A stretch of 64,000 bases of DNA, taken from Chelydra serpentina (lineage: Eukaryota; Chordata; Testudines; Chelydridae). The notes under the pieces were generated by a model. It searched no databases. It had not been told where the DNA came from and worked only from the letters and a program-made list of their open reading frames with translations. Location of the stretch: contig JBAIAC010000057.1 in NCBI GenBank assembly GCA_037349315.1, positions 12,183,501-12,247,500 of the forward strand, given 5' to 3'. Position numbers and translations under genes: made by a program. Shown here in pieces: positions 55,010 through 64,000 of this stretch; within the stretch, counting starts at the first letter, position 1, and every line of letters begins with the position of its first letter.

Positions 55010-55530
55010 ACCCAGCTAAATGTTTCATGAAAAGTGTCTGCTTCTTGCAGAAAATTTCAACTTTTCATCAGAAAACTGAACACCCGAAAACTGTTTGGCC
55101 AAAACCTGAAAATTTCGATTCAGAAATGAGCAGTGCCTCATGGGAATATTAGTTCCATTACCTCACATCTATCTCATCTCTGGGCTGGGCTCCCCCATCA
55201 GGCTACATATCCCATGTTGTGCTGGGGCATGAGACTCCTGTAATACACCATGGCAGCTGAGCAAGAGGGAAAACCATCATGTGTCATAGGAGATGTAGTC
55301 CAGGCAGGTGCCTCAGAAGGATGCAATTTAATGTCAAACCTACCTGGAGGGAAAGATTACGATTAGGTTCTACAAACTAAAAACAAAGCTGTTCATTTGA
55401 ACTGAAAATTTCTGAATCAAAAGGATTTTTTCATCTTGCTCTGAAAATTTTAAGTGTTTGGTTAGTTGAAATTTTCTGCAGGAAAAAAAAATTGCAAACA
55501 CATTTTCCAACCAGCTCTATGGGCAAGACA
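55010..55530. repeat. AAAATTTT-rich dispersed repeat, two blocks
   Basis: Block 1 at 55010-55130 (GCAGAAAATTTCAACTTTTC) and block 2 at 55370-55530 (TTGAACTGAAAATTTCTGAA), separated by unique DNA. Confidence 0.45.
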
Positions 55531-55754
55531 TTTAATTTGCTCTGTGGCTCACTTCCCCTTCTGTAAAATGGGACTGATACTGCCCTACTTCCCATATGGG
55601 AAGGTGAAACCCATAAATGATTGTGTGGTGCTCAGATCCTGTGTTGGCGAGAGCCCTATAAGCAGATTCAGTCCTTGGTTTCCTGCTTTGACTGCTAACA
55701 AGTGTGCCAGTGGTGATGGTGGCTTTTTGTGTTGCGGACACTTCTTCCACTAGG

Positions 55755-56085
55755 ATCTGGCCATAGGAATTGCTGGTTCACCTGGTTTAGTATTGTGTCT
55801 CTGACAATGGCCAATACCAAGTGCTTCAGAAGAAGGTGTAAGAAAGCCTGCCGTGGGAAGTTATGGAATAATGTTGCCTGGGGAAGGTTTCCTCCTAGGG
55901 GTTAGATCTCTTTCAGAACTCTTGCTTACTCTTTTGGGATTTCCTGTCATAGCTCTGGATATTCTTATTATCCAGATAAATGTCTAATTCCGCTTTCAAG
56001 ACATGCTAAGGTCTGGGCCACAGAGATATCTTGCGGCAATGAGTTCTGCAAGCTAATCATGCATTGTCTGAAAATCAACTGTAAG
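55755..56085 (-). mobile_element. CR1/L3-type LINE 3' region, decayed
   Basis: GTCTCTGACAATGGCCAATA, 'ccaagtgcttcagaagaagg', TTGCCTGGGGAAGGTTTCCT and GATATTCTTATTATCCAGA, then GAGTTCTGCAAGCTAATCAT. Confidence 0.75.
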
Positions 56086-56254
56086 GGCCAGAAGCCTGGG
56101 GCCAGCAAACCCTGGTCAGTTATCAGACCCAGCTGGAAATGGAGTAAGTGATTATAAAAACCAGCAAGTGCCTTCCGGGAGGAGAAGTGAGACTGGCTGA
56201 CATTGACCAAAGCTGCAGGAGGGAGAGTCTCCTGCTGGGGTCCCTGAGGAAGGA

Positions 56255-56733
56255 GGGTATATTTACACCGCAATGTAAGCCCACAGTTCAAACTCATGCT
56301 CAAGCCTAACCCCTCTTCTGTCTACACACAAATTGTGCTAAGCCAGGGCTCAGACCCAGGAACCCCCAGAGATGAAGGGTTCAAGCCTGAGTCCACCCAG
56401 GGGTCAAGCCCTCTTGCTTTGCAATGTAGACACAGCCACACAAGACTTTCTTTGTCCTCTGGACAGTCAAGTTTTCCCACACTGCACCACGAACAAAGGG
56501 CTAGAGTGGCCACATTTTGGGAGGATGCTAGGAAATCTGGGATATGGGTGATTGGACTAGGGCCTGTAGAAAGCAGTGTAGACGCTGGAGCCCCAGGTTG
56601 GGACCCAGGGTTCAACAATTCCTAACCTGAGGTTACAAATGAGTGTACACTCTCAAGCCCTAGGGTAACAAATCCAGGGTCTGCTAACTTGAGTTCTACT
56701 AACCCTGGGCTTACACTGCAGTGTAGACAGACC
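56255..56733. mobile_element. Harbinger-type MITE, possibly composite
   Basis: Ends GGGTATATTTACACCG and GCAGTGTAGACAGACC. Internal copies of the terminal motif (TTCTGTCTACACACAAATTG near 56317; TTTGCAATGTAGACACAGCC near 56419) suggest two joined or nested copies. Confidence 0.6.
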
Positions 56734-58189
56734 TGAAGAGTCCAGGAGGTAAACCCTGGGCGTTGTGGCGGGGTAGGAAATGCCAGCTGGAAGTTTTGTT
56801 CTTCCTTGATGAAGTTTGTGGTCATTTGGAGAATGAATGGCTAGACCAAGGGCTAAAGGCTAATTTGGGTGTGACTGATAATGCCCAGGCTGGTGAGGAA
56901 GCCAGCCTTACCCTGTATGGTTGGAATGCCCACATCCTCCATCAAGCACTGGCAAGATAGGTTAGAGACATGTTTCCACAAGGACTGATACAGGGACCAA
57001 GGAGAGGACTTGGGGAACTCTATGGGATGTGCATGATCTCGTATGGAAAGTTTTCCTACAAAATGTTTGTGGGGAATGTGGGTTGTGGTTTGACGGTGAG
57101 TAGCCCAGGAGGGATTTTGCAGGTCAGAGAAAACCTGTCTGGAAGAGATGCAGATTCGGATGCGTAATCTACAAGTGAGCATCCCAGTGAGCCTCCACAG
57201 CTCCCCTGAGCTGTCCAGTCCATTGTGTCAAAAGCCTCTGACCCTGATAAATGCAAACTTACTTTGCTTTTCCAGTACTGGCTTAGCAGACAATGCTCAA
57301 CAACCAATAATGGCAACTCTCCCCACTTCATCTGAGAACTTTAATAATTCCGAGGCGAGCTTTCTTTGTTTCCATGCAGGAGGAAGACAGAGCTATTGAA
57401 AACTCAGCTTTACCTATTAACACTTGAAAATTGTCCAAGTCATAACAAAAGGAAGATAGAACAGAGTGGGAGTTTTTCCGATTAGGTAATCATAGCTGCA
57501 TTATCTTAGTGCCTGTGATTAAGTGCAAGACGATTCTTTTGCATATGTCCTCCCCCCGCCCCAGGCATTAGTTCAAACAGGTTTTTGACAAGGAAACCCC
57601 CCTTGTCTCTTCTCCCCCACCCTCACCGAAAATATGCCTCATTTATTCTCTTGTTTGGAGGCTGGAGGAGGTGATAGGAAGGAGCAGCACGGAACAATCA
57701 GAGTAAGATTGTAAACTCCTAGGAGGGCCCCTGTCTCACTCTGTTGCAGCACCTCACACAGCGGGTCCTCAGTCCTGACTGCTGTCATATAAACAATAAT
57801 TGTCAAGGTGTCATTGTGTGAGGCGTTTTCTGGATAATTTGAAGCATTTCATTGTCATACCATATTCTGCCTTCGGAGCTGAACCGGTAAATGCTTCCTG
57901 TGAGCTGGCAGCGGATAGCGCAAAGAAGGAGCTATGGAGCCTTTCCTGGCTGGCACGTGTCCAGTCCAGATCAACAGTGACCAAAAGTAATTGCCATCTT
58001 GATGGCTGCATGACGGCCGGTCTTAAAAGAGACGATGCCCTCCACCTAGCAGACAGGCAAAGAGCGTCATAGTGGCAGTGGCAGCAGAAAGGTCGAAAGT
58101 ACAGCAGAAATTAGAGGTGGGAGAGACCAATTTGGTCACCTCGTTAATTCCCTGCCAAGGAAGAATGAACCGCAGAGAGGGGCATTATG
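56734..58189. other. Mostly unique tract
   Basis: Positions 57708-57800 are the SINE/LINE tail module (GATTGTAAACTCCTAGGAGG). Positions 57800-58030 are repeat-free and could be conserved non-coding DNA. The 57800-58072 frame lacks a domain and is opposed by a minus frame. Confidence 0.4.
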
Positions 58190-58385
58190 ATCCAGTTGTA
58201 ATGTGCAGTAGGTTGGCAGTTGGGTTCCCTGGGTTCTAGTCCCAGCTCTGCCACTGACTCACTATGATCTTCGCCACGTCATGGCTCTGCTCTGTGCCTC
58301 AGTTTCCCTGTTTGAACTGACCTTTATAAAATGCACTGAAATCACTGTTGTAATGGGCCTGGACACTGAAATACACTCCTGATGA
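58190..58385 (+). mobile_element. MIR SINE
   Basis: GGTTCTAGTCCCAGCTCTGC, 'cactgactcactatgatctt', TGTGCCTCAGTTTCCCTGTT, then TAAAATGCACTGAAATC. Confidence 0.88.
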
Positions 58386-59081
58386 CGTGCCTCACGGCGT
58401 GCTGGTATGGAGAATCAGGTGCTGGCATTGTGGCGCAAGAGGAAATTATAGGGAAAAAATCACTGTCACTGGAAAAATTGAGTGCAAAAACAGAGTACAG
58501 GATGAGCCAAAAATATAGCCATAGGCTAAAATATTAAAGACCTAACAGGGTTGTAAAATGTGTTCCATGCAGCTTAACTGACTATACTCCCAAAGGCTCA
58601 TATCCTCTATAGCATATGCCAAGACTTATATATAAAACCTGGGGTGAAGTATCCCTGTATTTGTCTCTACTTTGGTAGTTCTCAAGACTTGGTCAGGGAC
58701 ATGAAGAAGATCTTTCAGGGCTTCACCAAAGTGAGGCCACTCTCCAAATCTTATCACAAGTCTCGCAGTGTTTGGTGTTTTTTCCTAAAGCCCCAGCTCC
58801 TGGAATCATGGGATTATGTGAGACCCTTCGCTTTTGTTCAAAAAAAGAAAAATGTTTCTATCTCTGATGGTTGAAGCTTGAAGACAGATTTGCTCAAATA
58901 CCAGAAGACAAATACAAGAACCCAACATTTGCTATCTTTTAAAATCTCAAGATTTTTTTTGGGGGGGGTGGGGGAGTGGTGGTGTTGGCTCCTGGACTTT
59001 TGAACACTTACAGCTGGCAATATTGCCTCTTGAAGTCTATCATATCAAGTGTTGTTTCTTCTTCAGGAGACGCCCAGTCAG
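58386..59081. other. Unique tract with a hAT-like scrap and G-rich run
   Basis: Positions 58725-58830 (CACAAGTCTCGCAGTGTTTG, 'aaagccccagctcctggaat') are an internal piece of a turtle DNA element. Positions 58958-58990 are G-rich. Confidence 0.45.
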
Positions 59082-59376
59082 CAGAGGTGCTGGAACAGGT
59101 GGGAGTCAAGGGGCTATGTCCTTCTACTTTTTACCAGCCGTAAGGACGAGTGACAGGGGAGAGGGGGCGGAGAGAAGTGAGCAGGGGGCATGGTTTTGGG
59201 GGAAGAGGTGGTGCAGGGGTGAGACCTCGGGGAAAGGGGTGGCGTGGAGACGGGAACTCGGGCAGCAAGGGCGGTGTGAGGGTGGGGTGTTGGGGGGAAG
59301 GGGAGGCACTGGGGGCGGGGCCACAGTTCAAGCACTGGTGGTCCCCTCCACTTTCAGGAAGCTTTCACCGTTCGTG
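59082..59376. mobile_element. 295-bp hAT MITE, G-rich
   Basis: CAGAGGTGCTGGAACAGG at left, CACCGTTCGTG at right. Flanks CCAGTCAG and ACAGTCAT match at 6 of 8. Same family as 48539-48783. Open frames on both strands over it are chance. Confidence 0.75.
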
Positions 59377-59475
59377 ACAGTCATAGGGCAAAAATGTGGA
59401 AAGGAATTCCAGAGAAAAGCAAGGCTGTGAATTGGCTAGAAATAAGAGGGTGAAAGGGTGAGAGAGAGGGAGAGC

Positions 59476-59492
59476 GGGGGGGGGGGGGGGGG
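59476..59492. repeat. Poly(G) run
   Basis: Seventeen G residues in an AG-rich setting. The length may be unreliable in the assembly. Confidence 0.9.
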
Positions 59493-59589
59493 CTGGAATG
59501 ACACACGGCAGTTCATCATGAATATATACCATGCTGTGAGCCTAGTTAATAATTGACATTCACTTACATGGGTTTCTTTCCTTCTGCTG

Positions 59590-59950
59590 AGGCTAGGTGT
59601 ACTATGAATGGATAATGCATCGTTTGGACGATAATAAAACTTTCAGCACCTTGCGACCCCCTGATTGCCTCATGACCCTGCCGGGGGTTATGCCCCACCT
59701 GCTGAACACGAGCAGAGAGCCTAAAATTAATACAGCATTACAATTTTATTAAAGCATCTTTTCCTCAGCGGTGACTCCCCTCCCCCGTCCTGGTGCGTCG
59801 CGTTATGAAAGTGCCCCACGGTGGGTTTAATTTTCATGTCATTTATGATGAGAGGTGGTATGTAAAAGCACTCAGTGCTCCCGGTCCGCTGTAATGAACT
59901 AACGCTCAGCCGATTCTAGTGCTGATAGTCAGATCTTACCCTTGTTAAAC
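59590..59950. promoter_or_regulatory. Candidate conserved non-coding element
   Basis: Repeat-free, with AAAATTAATAC near 59722, TTTAATTTTCATG near 59826 and ATTTATGATG near 59841, homeobox/CDX-like cores. Supported by motifs only. Confidence 0.25.
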
Positions 59951-60169
59951 TTGCAGCTCCCACCTTCTAATTGGCACATGCACTTAAAAAGACACAGAGC
60001 CTTCGCTGCTTTCCTCTGTTGCTTCTACAAATCTCACACCCTCGTGTTTCTTCTGTTTGCTACTTCTATGGAAGAATGAAAGGAAGGAACAGCAGGACTG
60101 GGAAGAAAAGAGAGAGCTCCGTAGAGCCAAGGAAAAGGAAACAGAATGTATATAGGGGAGATGGACTAA

Positions 60170-60237
60170 GGCCCTGATCCAAAGCCCATTAAAAGTCAGA
60201 GTCTCTCCACTGACTTCATTTGGCTTTGGACCAGTCC
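60170..60237. mobile_element. 68-bp palindromic MITE with TAA duplication
   Basis: GGCCCTGATCCAAAGCCC and TTGGCTTTGGACCAGTCC pair end to end. TAA flanks both sides (60167-60169; 60238-60240). Confidence 0.8.
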
Positions 60238-60344
60238 TAAGGTGGGCAGCAAAGTTAAGTTGCTATGAAAGACGGAAGGACTGCAGATGTGAGAGAGACC
60301 TTGGTTGACAGAGAAGTGTGAGCTGCCAATCAATAGAGTGGAAG

Positions 60345-61300
60345 GGGTGGGGCCTAGAACAAGGGGATCATGACCCCCAGGGGGTCATGAGTAACAATTT
60401 CGGGGGGAAGGGGGTCACAGAGTGTTGAAAATGTTATTGATGTCTACAGCAAACAACATCTCGTTCCCACACTCCCTGCTCACCTTGACCTTTCAAGGTC
60501 AAATATTCTTTTGACCTCTCCAAGCTCACACACAAATAAATGACCTAGGCTTAGCAGTGAGAGCATCAAGACCTTTCTTACTCGGACTTCTGCAGTCAAT
60601 GTAAGGGGGTCGTGAACATTTCTGACTTCAAAGGAGGGGCTGTGTAATGGGGCATTCACCCCACACGGGATTAGTTGGAGTTAAGGTGGCCAGGCAGGCC
60701 AACTAACTGCCCAGGCTGCACTTGGAGGAGTAGCCAGGGAGCAGGGAGTTGATTAAAGGAGGTTCAGCTGGGCTAAAAGAGGCAGGGCCTATAAAGCCCA
60801 GGAGCTGAGAACAGACAGGGCTGTGGGGAAAGGGCGGTCGCTCCCTGAGAAGAGGGAGGAAAGAGTTGGTTTGGAGCTGGGACTCCAGGAGCAGAGAGGG
60901 CTGAGAGGGTAGAGCCCAGAACTGCTGAGCTGAGGGTCAACAGACTGAAACCTGGAAAAGAGGATGAGCCCGACTTCCCCTACAGGCCACTGGGGAAGTG
61001 GCATCATCAGGGCAGTACAGGAGAAGACTGCCTGGGACTGTTTGCATAGAAAGACTTTGGGGTAACTCCAGAAGGGGGAAACACGGACGGTGACACAGCC
61101 GGAGGGTCGAGTGATGAAGAGGATGCTCCTGGTGTGAGACGGGTCTGCAAGCTGAGAGGAGGACAGGAGAGGCACCACCTGAAGAGGGTGCACCAGCTGT
61201 TAGAGCTAATCCCCAGGACAGCCAGCAGGAGGTGCCATTGTGGTGAGTGGACGCTGTGACAGGATGCCAACATGAAAAGGCTGAGAAACACTGGGCTAGT
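60345..61300. repeat. Unclassified DNA repeat split by an LTR
   Basis: The left part (60345-60642) contains a 23-bp palindrome at 60368-60390 (TCATGACCCCC, A, GGGGGTCATGA) and GTCGTGAACATTTCTGACTT. The right part (61262-61300, AACATGAAAAGGCTGAGAAA) continues the same turtle repeat after the LTR. Confidence 0.55.
60643..61261 (+). mobile_element. Solo LTR (619 bp)
   Basis: TGTAATGGGGCATTCACC at the start, GGACGCTGTGACA at the end. Flanks GGCTG and GGATG match at 4 of 5. TATAAAGCCC near 60790 could be a TATA box. The 60789-61193 minus frame is antisense chance. Confidence 0.78.
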
Positions 61301-61515
61301 TGATAGAATACTGACTTGGGGCTCAGGAGATGCAGGGCCTATTCCTCGCTCTGCTACTGACCTGCTCTGTGACCTTGGTCAAGTCTCTTCTCTCTGTGCC
61401 TCTGTCTTGTCTATTTAGACTGAAAGCTCTTTCAGGCAGGGACTGTCTCTTGCTATGAGTTTTATATAGCACCTAGCGCAATGGGGCTCTGACCTTGCCT
61501 GAAGTTGTAGTTGCT
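61301..61515 (+). mobile_element. MIR SINE with long tail module
   Basis: 'gatagaatactgacttgggg', CTCTGTGACCTTGGTCAAGT, then TATTTAGACTGAAAGCTCTT, GGCAGGGACTGTCTCTTGCT and 'agcacctagcgcaatgggg'. The most complete example of the SINE plus tail in the window. Confidence 0.8.
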
Positions 61516-61599
61516 ACAATCACACACAGATAATCAATAGTCATAACACAGAGGAGATGAAAACTGGGATAGGAGACCCAGCAGAAGAAAGGGGGCTGC

Positions 61600-61995
61600 T
61601 ACCTAGTGCAAGCGAAATTTTTCAGCCAGAACTTTTTTCCCGGTGAAAACTGCAGATTCACCAACACCAAAACATTTCACAAATGCATGTAGGTTTTGCC
61701 ATATTGTTTTTGTTGAAAAACAAAACAAAACAAAATCCAAAAAGGTTGAAATGTTTTGTTTCAGCATTTTCAAAAAGAAACTTGGATTTTTTCCATTCAA
61801 AATTGCTTTTTGTTTTCAAATTTCCTTTAATTTAATTTATTTTTTTTGTAAAAATGATTTAAATTGAAATGAAATGTTTCATTTGATCCAAAATGATTTT
61901 TTCAACCTTTCAATTCACTGAAAATCCACCTCCTCCCTGCCCCCCCAAAATTGGTTTTGTGTTGATTGTCTGGTTTTTCTGAGTTCAATTTTTCG
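61600..61995. repeat. AAAATTTT-rich dispersed repeat, long copy
   Basis: Runs of TTTTGTTGAAAAACAAAAC, AAATGTTTTGTTTCAGC and AAATGTTTCATTTGATCC. The longest copy of the family at 16041. Confidence 0.5.
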
Positions 61996-62315
61996 TAAAT
62001 GGCAGCAAACAAAAATATCCATTATTTGTCTGGCTCTACCAGTAACATACGCGTAACATTTTTGAATACTTTAAACTATAGTATTTTAGTTTGCAGTCAG
62101 TTTAAATAAAGTTTAAATAAACACCTTATATGTTTGATTTCTCTCAGACAATTTGAGCCAAATTACCTTTCCTTGGTGTAATTCCATGGAGGACTGGATT
62201 TACGCCAGGGATGAATTTGGCTCATTGTACCAGTACAGAATAGTAAAGATGCGTCACTTTAGATCTGATCCCAGTTTTGCCCAGATTGATTTAAATCAAT
62301 GTTTTATGGTTGGAA
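61996..62315. other. MITE-like remnant and AT-rich DNA
   Basis: Positions 62150-62220 (TTTGAGCCAAATTACC and GGATGAATTTGGCTC) form a short fold-back of the 'gagccaaattc' MITE type. Confidence 0.5.
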
Positions 62316-62402
62316 AAGTTTACCTGCCTAGCTCACAACCACCTCTCAAAAAAATCTTACATACTCAGACAAATCTTTACTTCTTTATATAATGTGTAAT
62401 TA
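62316..62402 (+). repeat. Inverted repeat arm A (87 bp)
   Basis: AAGTTTACCTGCCTAGCTCA through TATAATGTGTAATTA. Reverse complement of 63571-63657 with one mismatch. Confidence 0.97.
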
Positions 62403-62983
62403 ACCTGTAGAACTCACTCCCATTTGATTTTATCTGACAGATCCAACAGCCTTTGAATTATGTGGTAGATCTCCTGTGGTCATTGTGAGGATGCAATTTA
62501 GCTATGAAACTGTGAAGCTTTTATTTTCTCTATTCTATGCGCTGAAATTTCTAAGAACAGTCTCTCTGTGCATAATTCAGTAGCCATTTTACACAGGAGA
62601 AACACACACTGTGCTCTCTCCTGGAACTTTACTTTTGCTCTTTCTTGCTGCTGTTTTTCTTAATCACAACTAAAAAGCTGAATATATAAAATTGCTTTTG
62701 TGTGTGAAAGAAACCATAACTGTAGAGCTGTCCAAATTATTTTTTTCAACAGAAAATGGCTTTTTTTACAAAATGGATATTTATTGAAAAAACATCAAAT
62801 TTCATTCAAAATTTCCATGTTTTCAGTGAAACCCGACCTAAAAATTGTGTGTCTGAGAGGAGCGGAAACAATTACAATGTTCATTTATTTTTATCCTGGG
62901 GGAAAAAACCAATCATTTGCCCATCAGCTCTACATAACCATGCTGTCAGACTCTGCATTCTCTTCTGCCTTTGGTTCCCAAGA
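62403..62983. other. AT-rich tract
   Basis: Positions 62720-62900 belong to the AAAATTTT-rich repeat. The remainder is unrecognised. Confidence 0.45.
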
Positions 62984-64000
62984 ATTCATTTAGCTTCTCT
63001 GCAATGGGTTTGTCTTCCTTGAGTGCTCCTTTAGTACCTTGATCATCCAGTTGCTCCCTGACTGTTTGGCAGGTTTCCTGTTTCTGGTGTACTTAATGCT
63101 GTTTTTGTGTCTTTTGCTAGTTGCTCTTCAAATTCTTTTTGTTGCTGTTGTGCTGCCTAGTTATACTTTTACATGTGGCTTCCCAGAGTTTACACTCCTT
63201 TCTATTTTCTTCAGTAGGATTTGAATTCCAATGTTTAAAAGAGATCTTTTTGTCTCTAACTGCCTCTTTTACTCTGTTTAGCCAAGGTGGCATTATTTTG
63301 TCCTCTTACTATGTTTTTTTTTTTAATTGGAGTATACTATTGTGGTGTTTTTTTAAAGTTTCCATGCAGTTTGCAGGCATTTCACTCTTGTGACTGTTCC
63401 TTTTAATTTCCGTTTAACTAGCCTCCTCACTTTTGTGTTGTTCCCCTTTTTGAAGTTAAATGCTACGGTGGTGGGTTTCTTTGGTATCATCTCCCTTACA
63501 AGGTTGTTAAATTTAATTACATTATGGTCATTATTACCGAGCGGCTAAGGTATAATTATATACCTTTATATAATTATACATTATATAAAGAAGTAAAGAT
63601 TTGTCTGAGTATGTAAGATTTTTTTGAGAGGTGGTTGTGAGCTAGGCAGGTAAACTTAGACCAGATCCTGTGTACCACTTAGGACTAAATCAAGAATTGC
63701 CTCTCCCCTTGTGGGTTCCAGGACTAACTGCTCCAAGAAGCAGTAATTAGCGTTGTTTAGAAACTTTATCTCTGCATCCTGTCCTCAGGTGCCATGTTCC
63801 CAGTCAATATGGGGATAGTTGAAATCCTCCATTATTTTTGGGTTTTCTGTTATTGTAGCCTCTTTCATCTCCTAGAGCTTTTCATGATCACCATCACCTT
63901 CCTGCTCCGGTGGTCTGTAGTATATTCTTATTGTTATACTCTTATTATTCAAGGAAGGGAATTTTATCCATCTTTATATCTCTTCAGTTCCTACCTGTAC
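62984..64000 (-). mobile_element. CR1 LINE endonuclease and linker region, 3'-truncated and patched
   Basis: The minus strand near 63900-63800 encodes EMKEATITENPKIMEDFNYP followed by HIDW, the GDFN-type block of the endonuclease (EEP) domain with G changed to E. Lower coordinates (63500-62984) continue into the endonuclease-RT linker and stop at AGAATTCATTTAGCTTCTCT. There is no RT or 3' UTR, so the copy lost its 3' side, unlike normal 5' truncation. 63545-63657 is foreign patch DNA. The 5' part lies beyond the window. Non-functional. Confidence 0.8.
63571..63657 (-). repeat. Inverted repeat arm B inside CR1
   Basis: TAATTATACATTATATAAAG through GGCAGGTAAACTT. Preceded by a small perfect hairpin AAGGTATA, ATTA, TATACCTT at about 63547-63566. 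Confidence 0.97.

Noticed and set aside
59023..59430. 135-codon Gly/Arg-rich frame and Pro-rich minus frames
   Set aside because: Explained by the G-rich hAT MITE at 59082-59376.

Overview
This window looks like vertebrate, most likely turtle (Testudines, Cryptodira), non-coding DNA. The inference rests on the repeats: CR1 LINE copies whose 3' ends carry the ATTCTATG-type tail, tRNA-derived SINEs of the tortoise Pol III (Cry) type with a CR1-like 3' tail, abundant MIR/CORE-SINE remnants, hAT and PIF/Harbinger-type MITEs that I recognise from turtle and crocodilian genomes, and several solo LTRs. I find no convincing host protein-coding gene, rRNA, tRNA or CRISPR. The longest open frames lie in transposons or are chance frames in GC-rich repeats. 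The window is intergenic or deep intronic.

Layout. 1-10 kb: two CR1 fragments (one split by a SINE), a tandem Penelope/retrozyme-like pair, palindromic MITEs, and a hAT MITE inside a Harbinger-type MITE. 10-20 kb: a CR1/L3-type LINE ending at a perfect 44-bp palindrome, a GC-rich 554-bp hAT element inside a SINE, and a decayed CR1 ORF1 with a GDSL motif. 20-33 kb: two nearly identical young CR1 tails in opposite orientation, a three-layer nest of DNA transposons at 25.5-26.8 kb, a second L3-type LINE, an LTR, and a 32-bp minisatellite. 33-45 kb: a three-layer nest at 36.2-37.9 kb, several Harbinger-type MITEs, a GC-rich palindrome, and a complete solo LTR with a GAGGG duplication. 45-64 kb: three more solo LTRs, more hAT MITEs with 8-bp duplications, an L2 fragment, and a CR1 endonuclease-region copy patched with an inverted 87-bp duplicate of DNA 1.2 kb away.

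Between the repeats lie unique tracts, a few of which (11.1-11.5, 39.1-39.6, 51.7-52.3 and 59.6-60.0 kb) have motif content suggestive of regulatory elements. This cannot be shown without alignment. No genes work together here; what the sequence records is an insertion history. MIR, L2 and palindromic MITEs are oldest, older CR1/L3 and Harbinger/hAT elements came later, and the young CR1 and solo LTRs are most recent. I see no new multi-gene system. The most unusual items are structural: the inverted duplication, the palindrome at a LINE truncation point, the hammerhead-like core, and the two-type minisatellite.

Family names are from recognition, not a database search, and boundaries are accurate to a few bases only where target-site duplications (TSDs) are stated.
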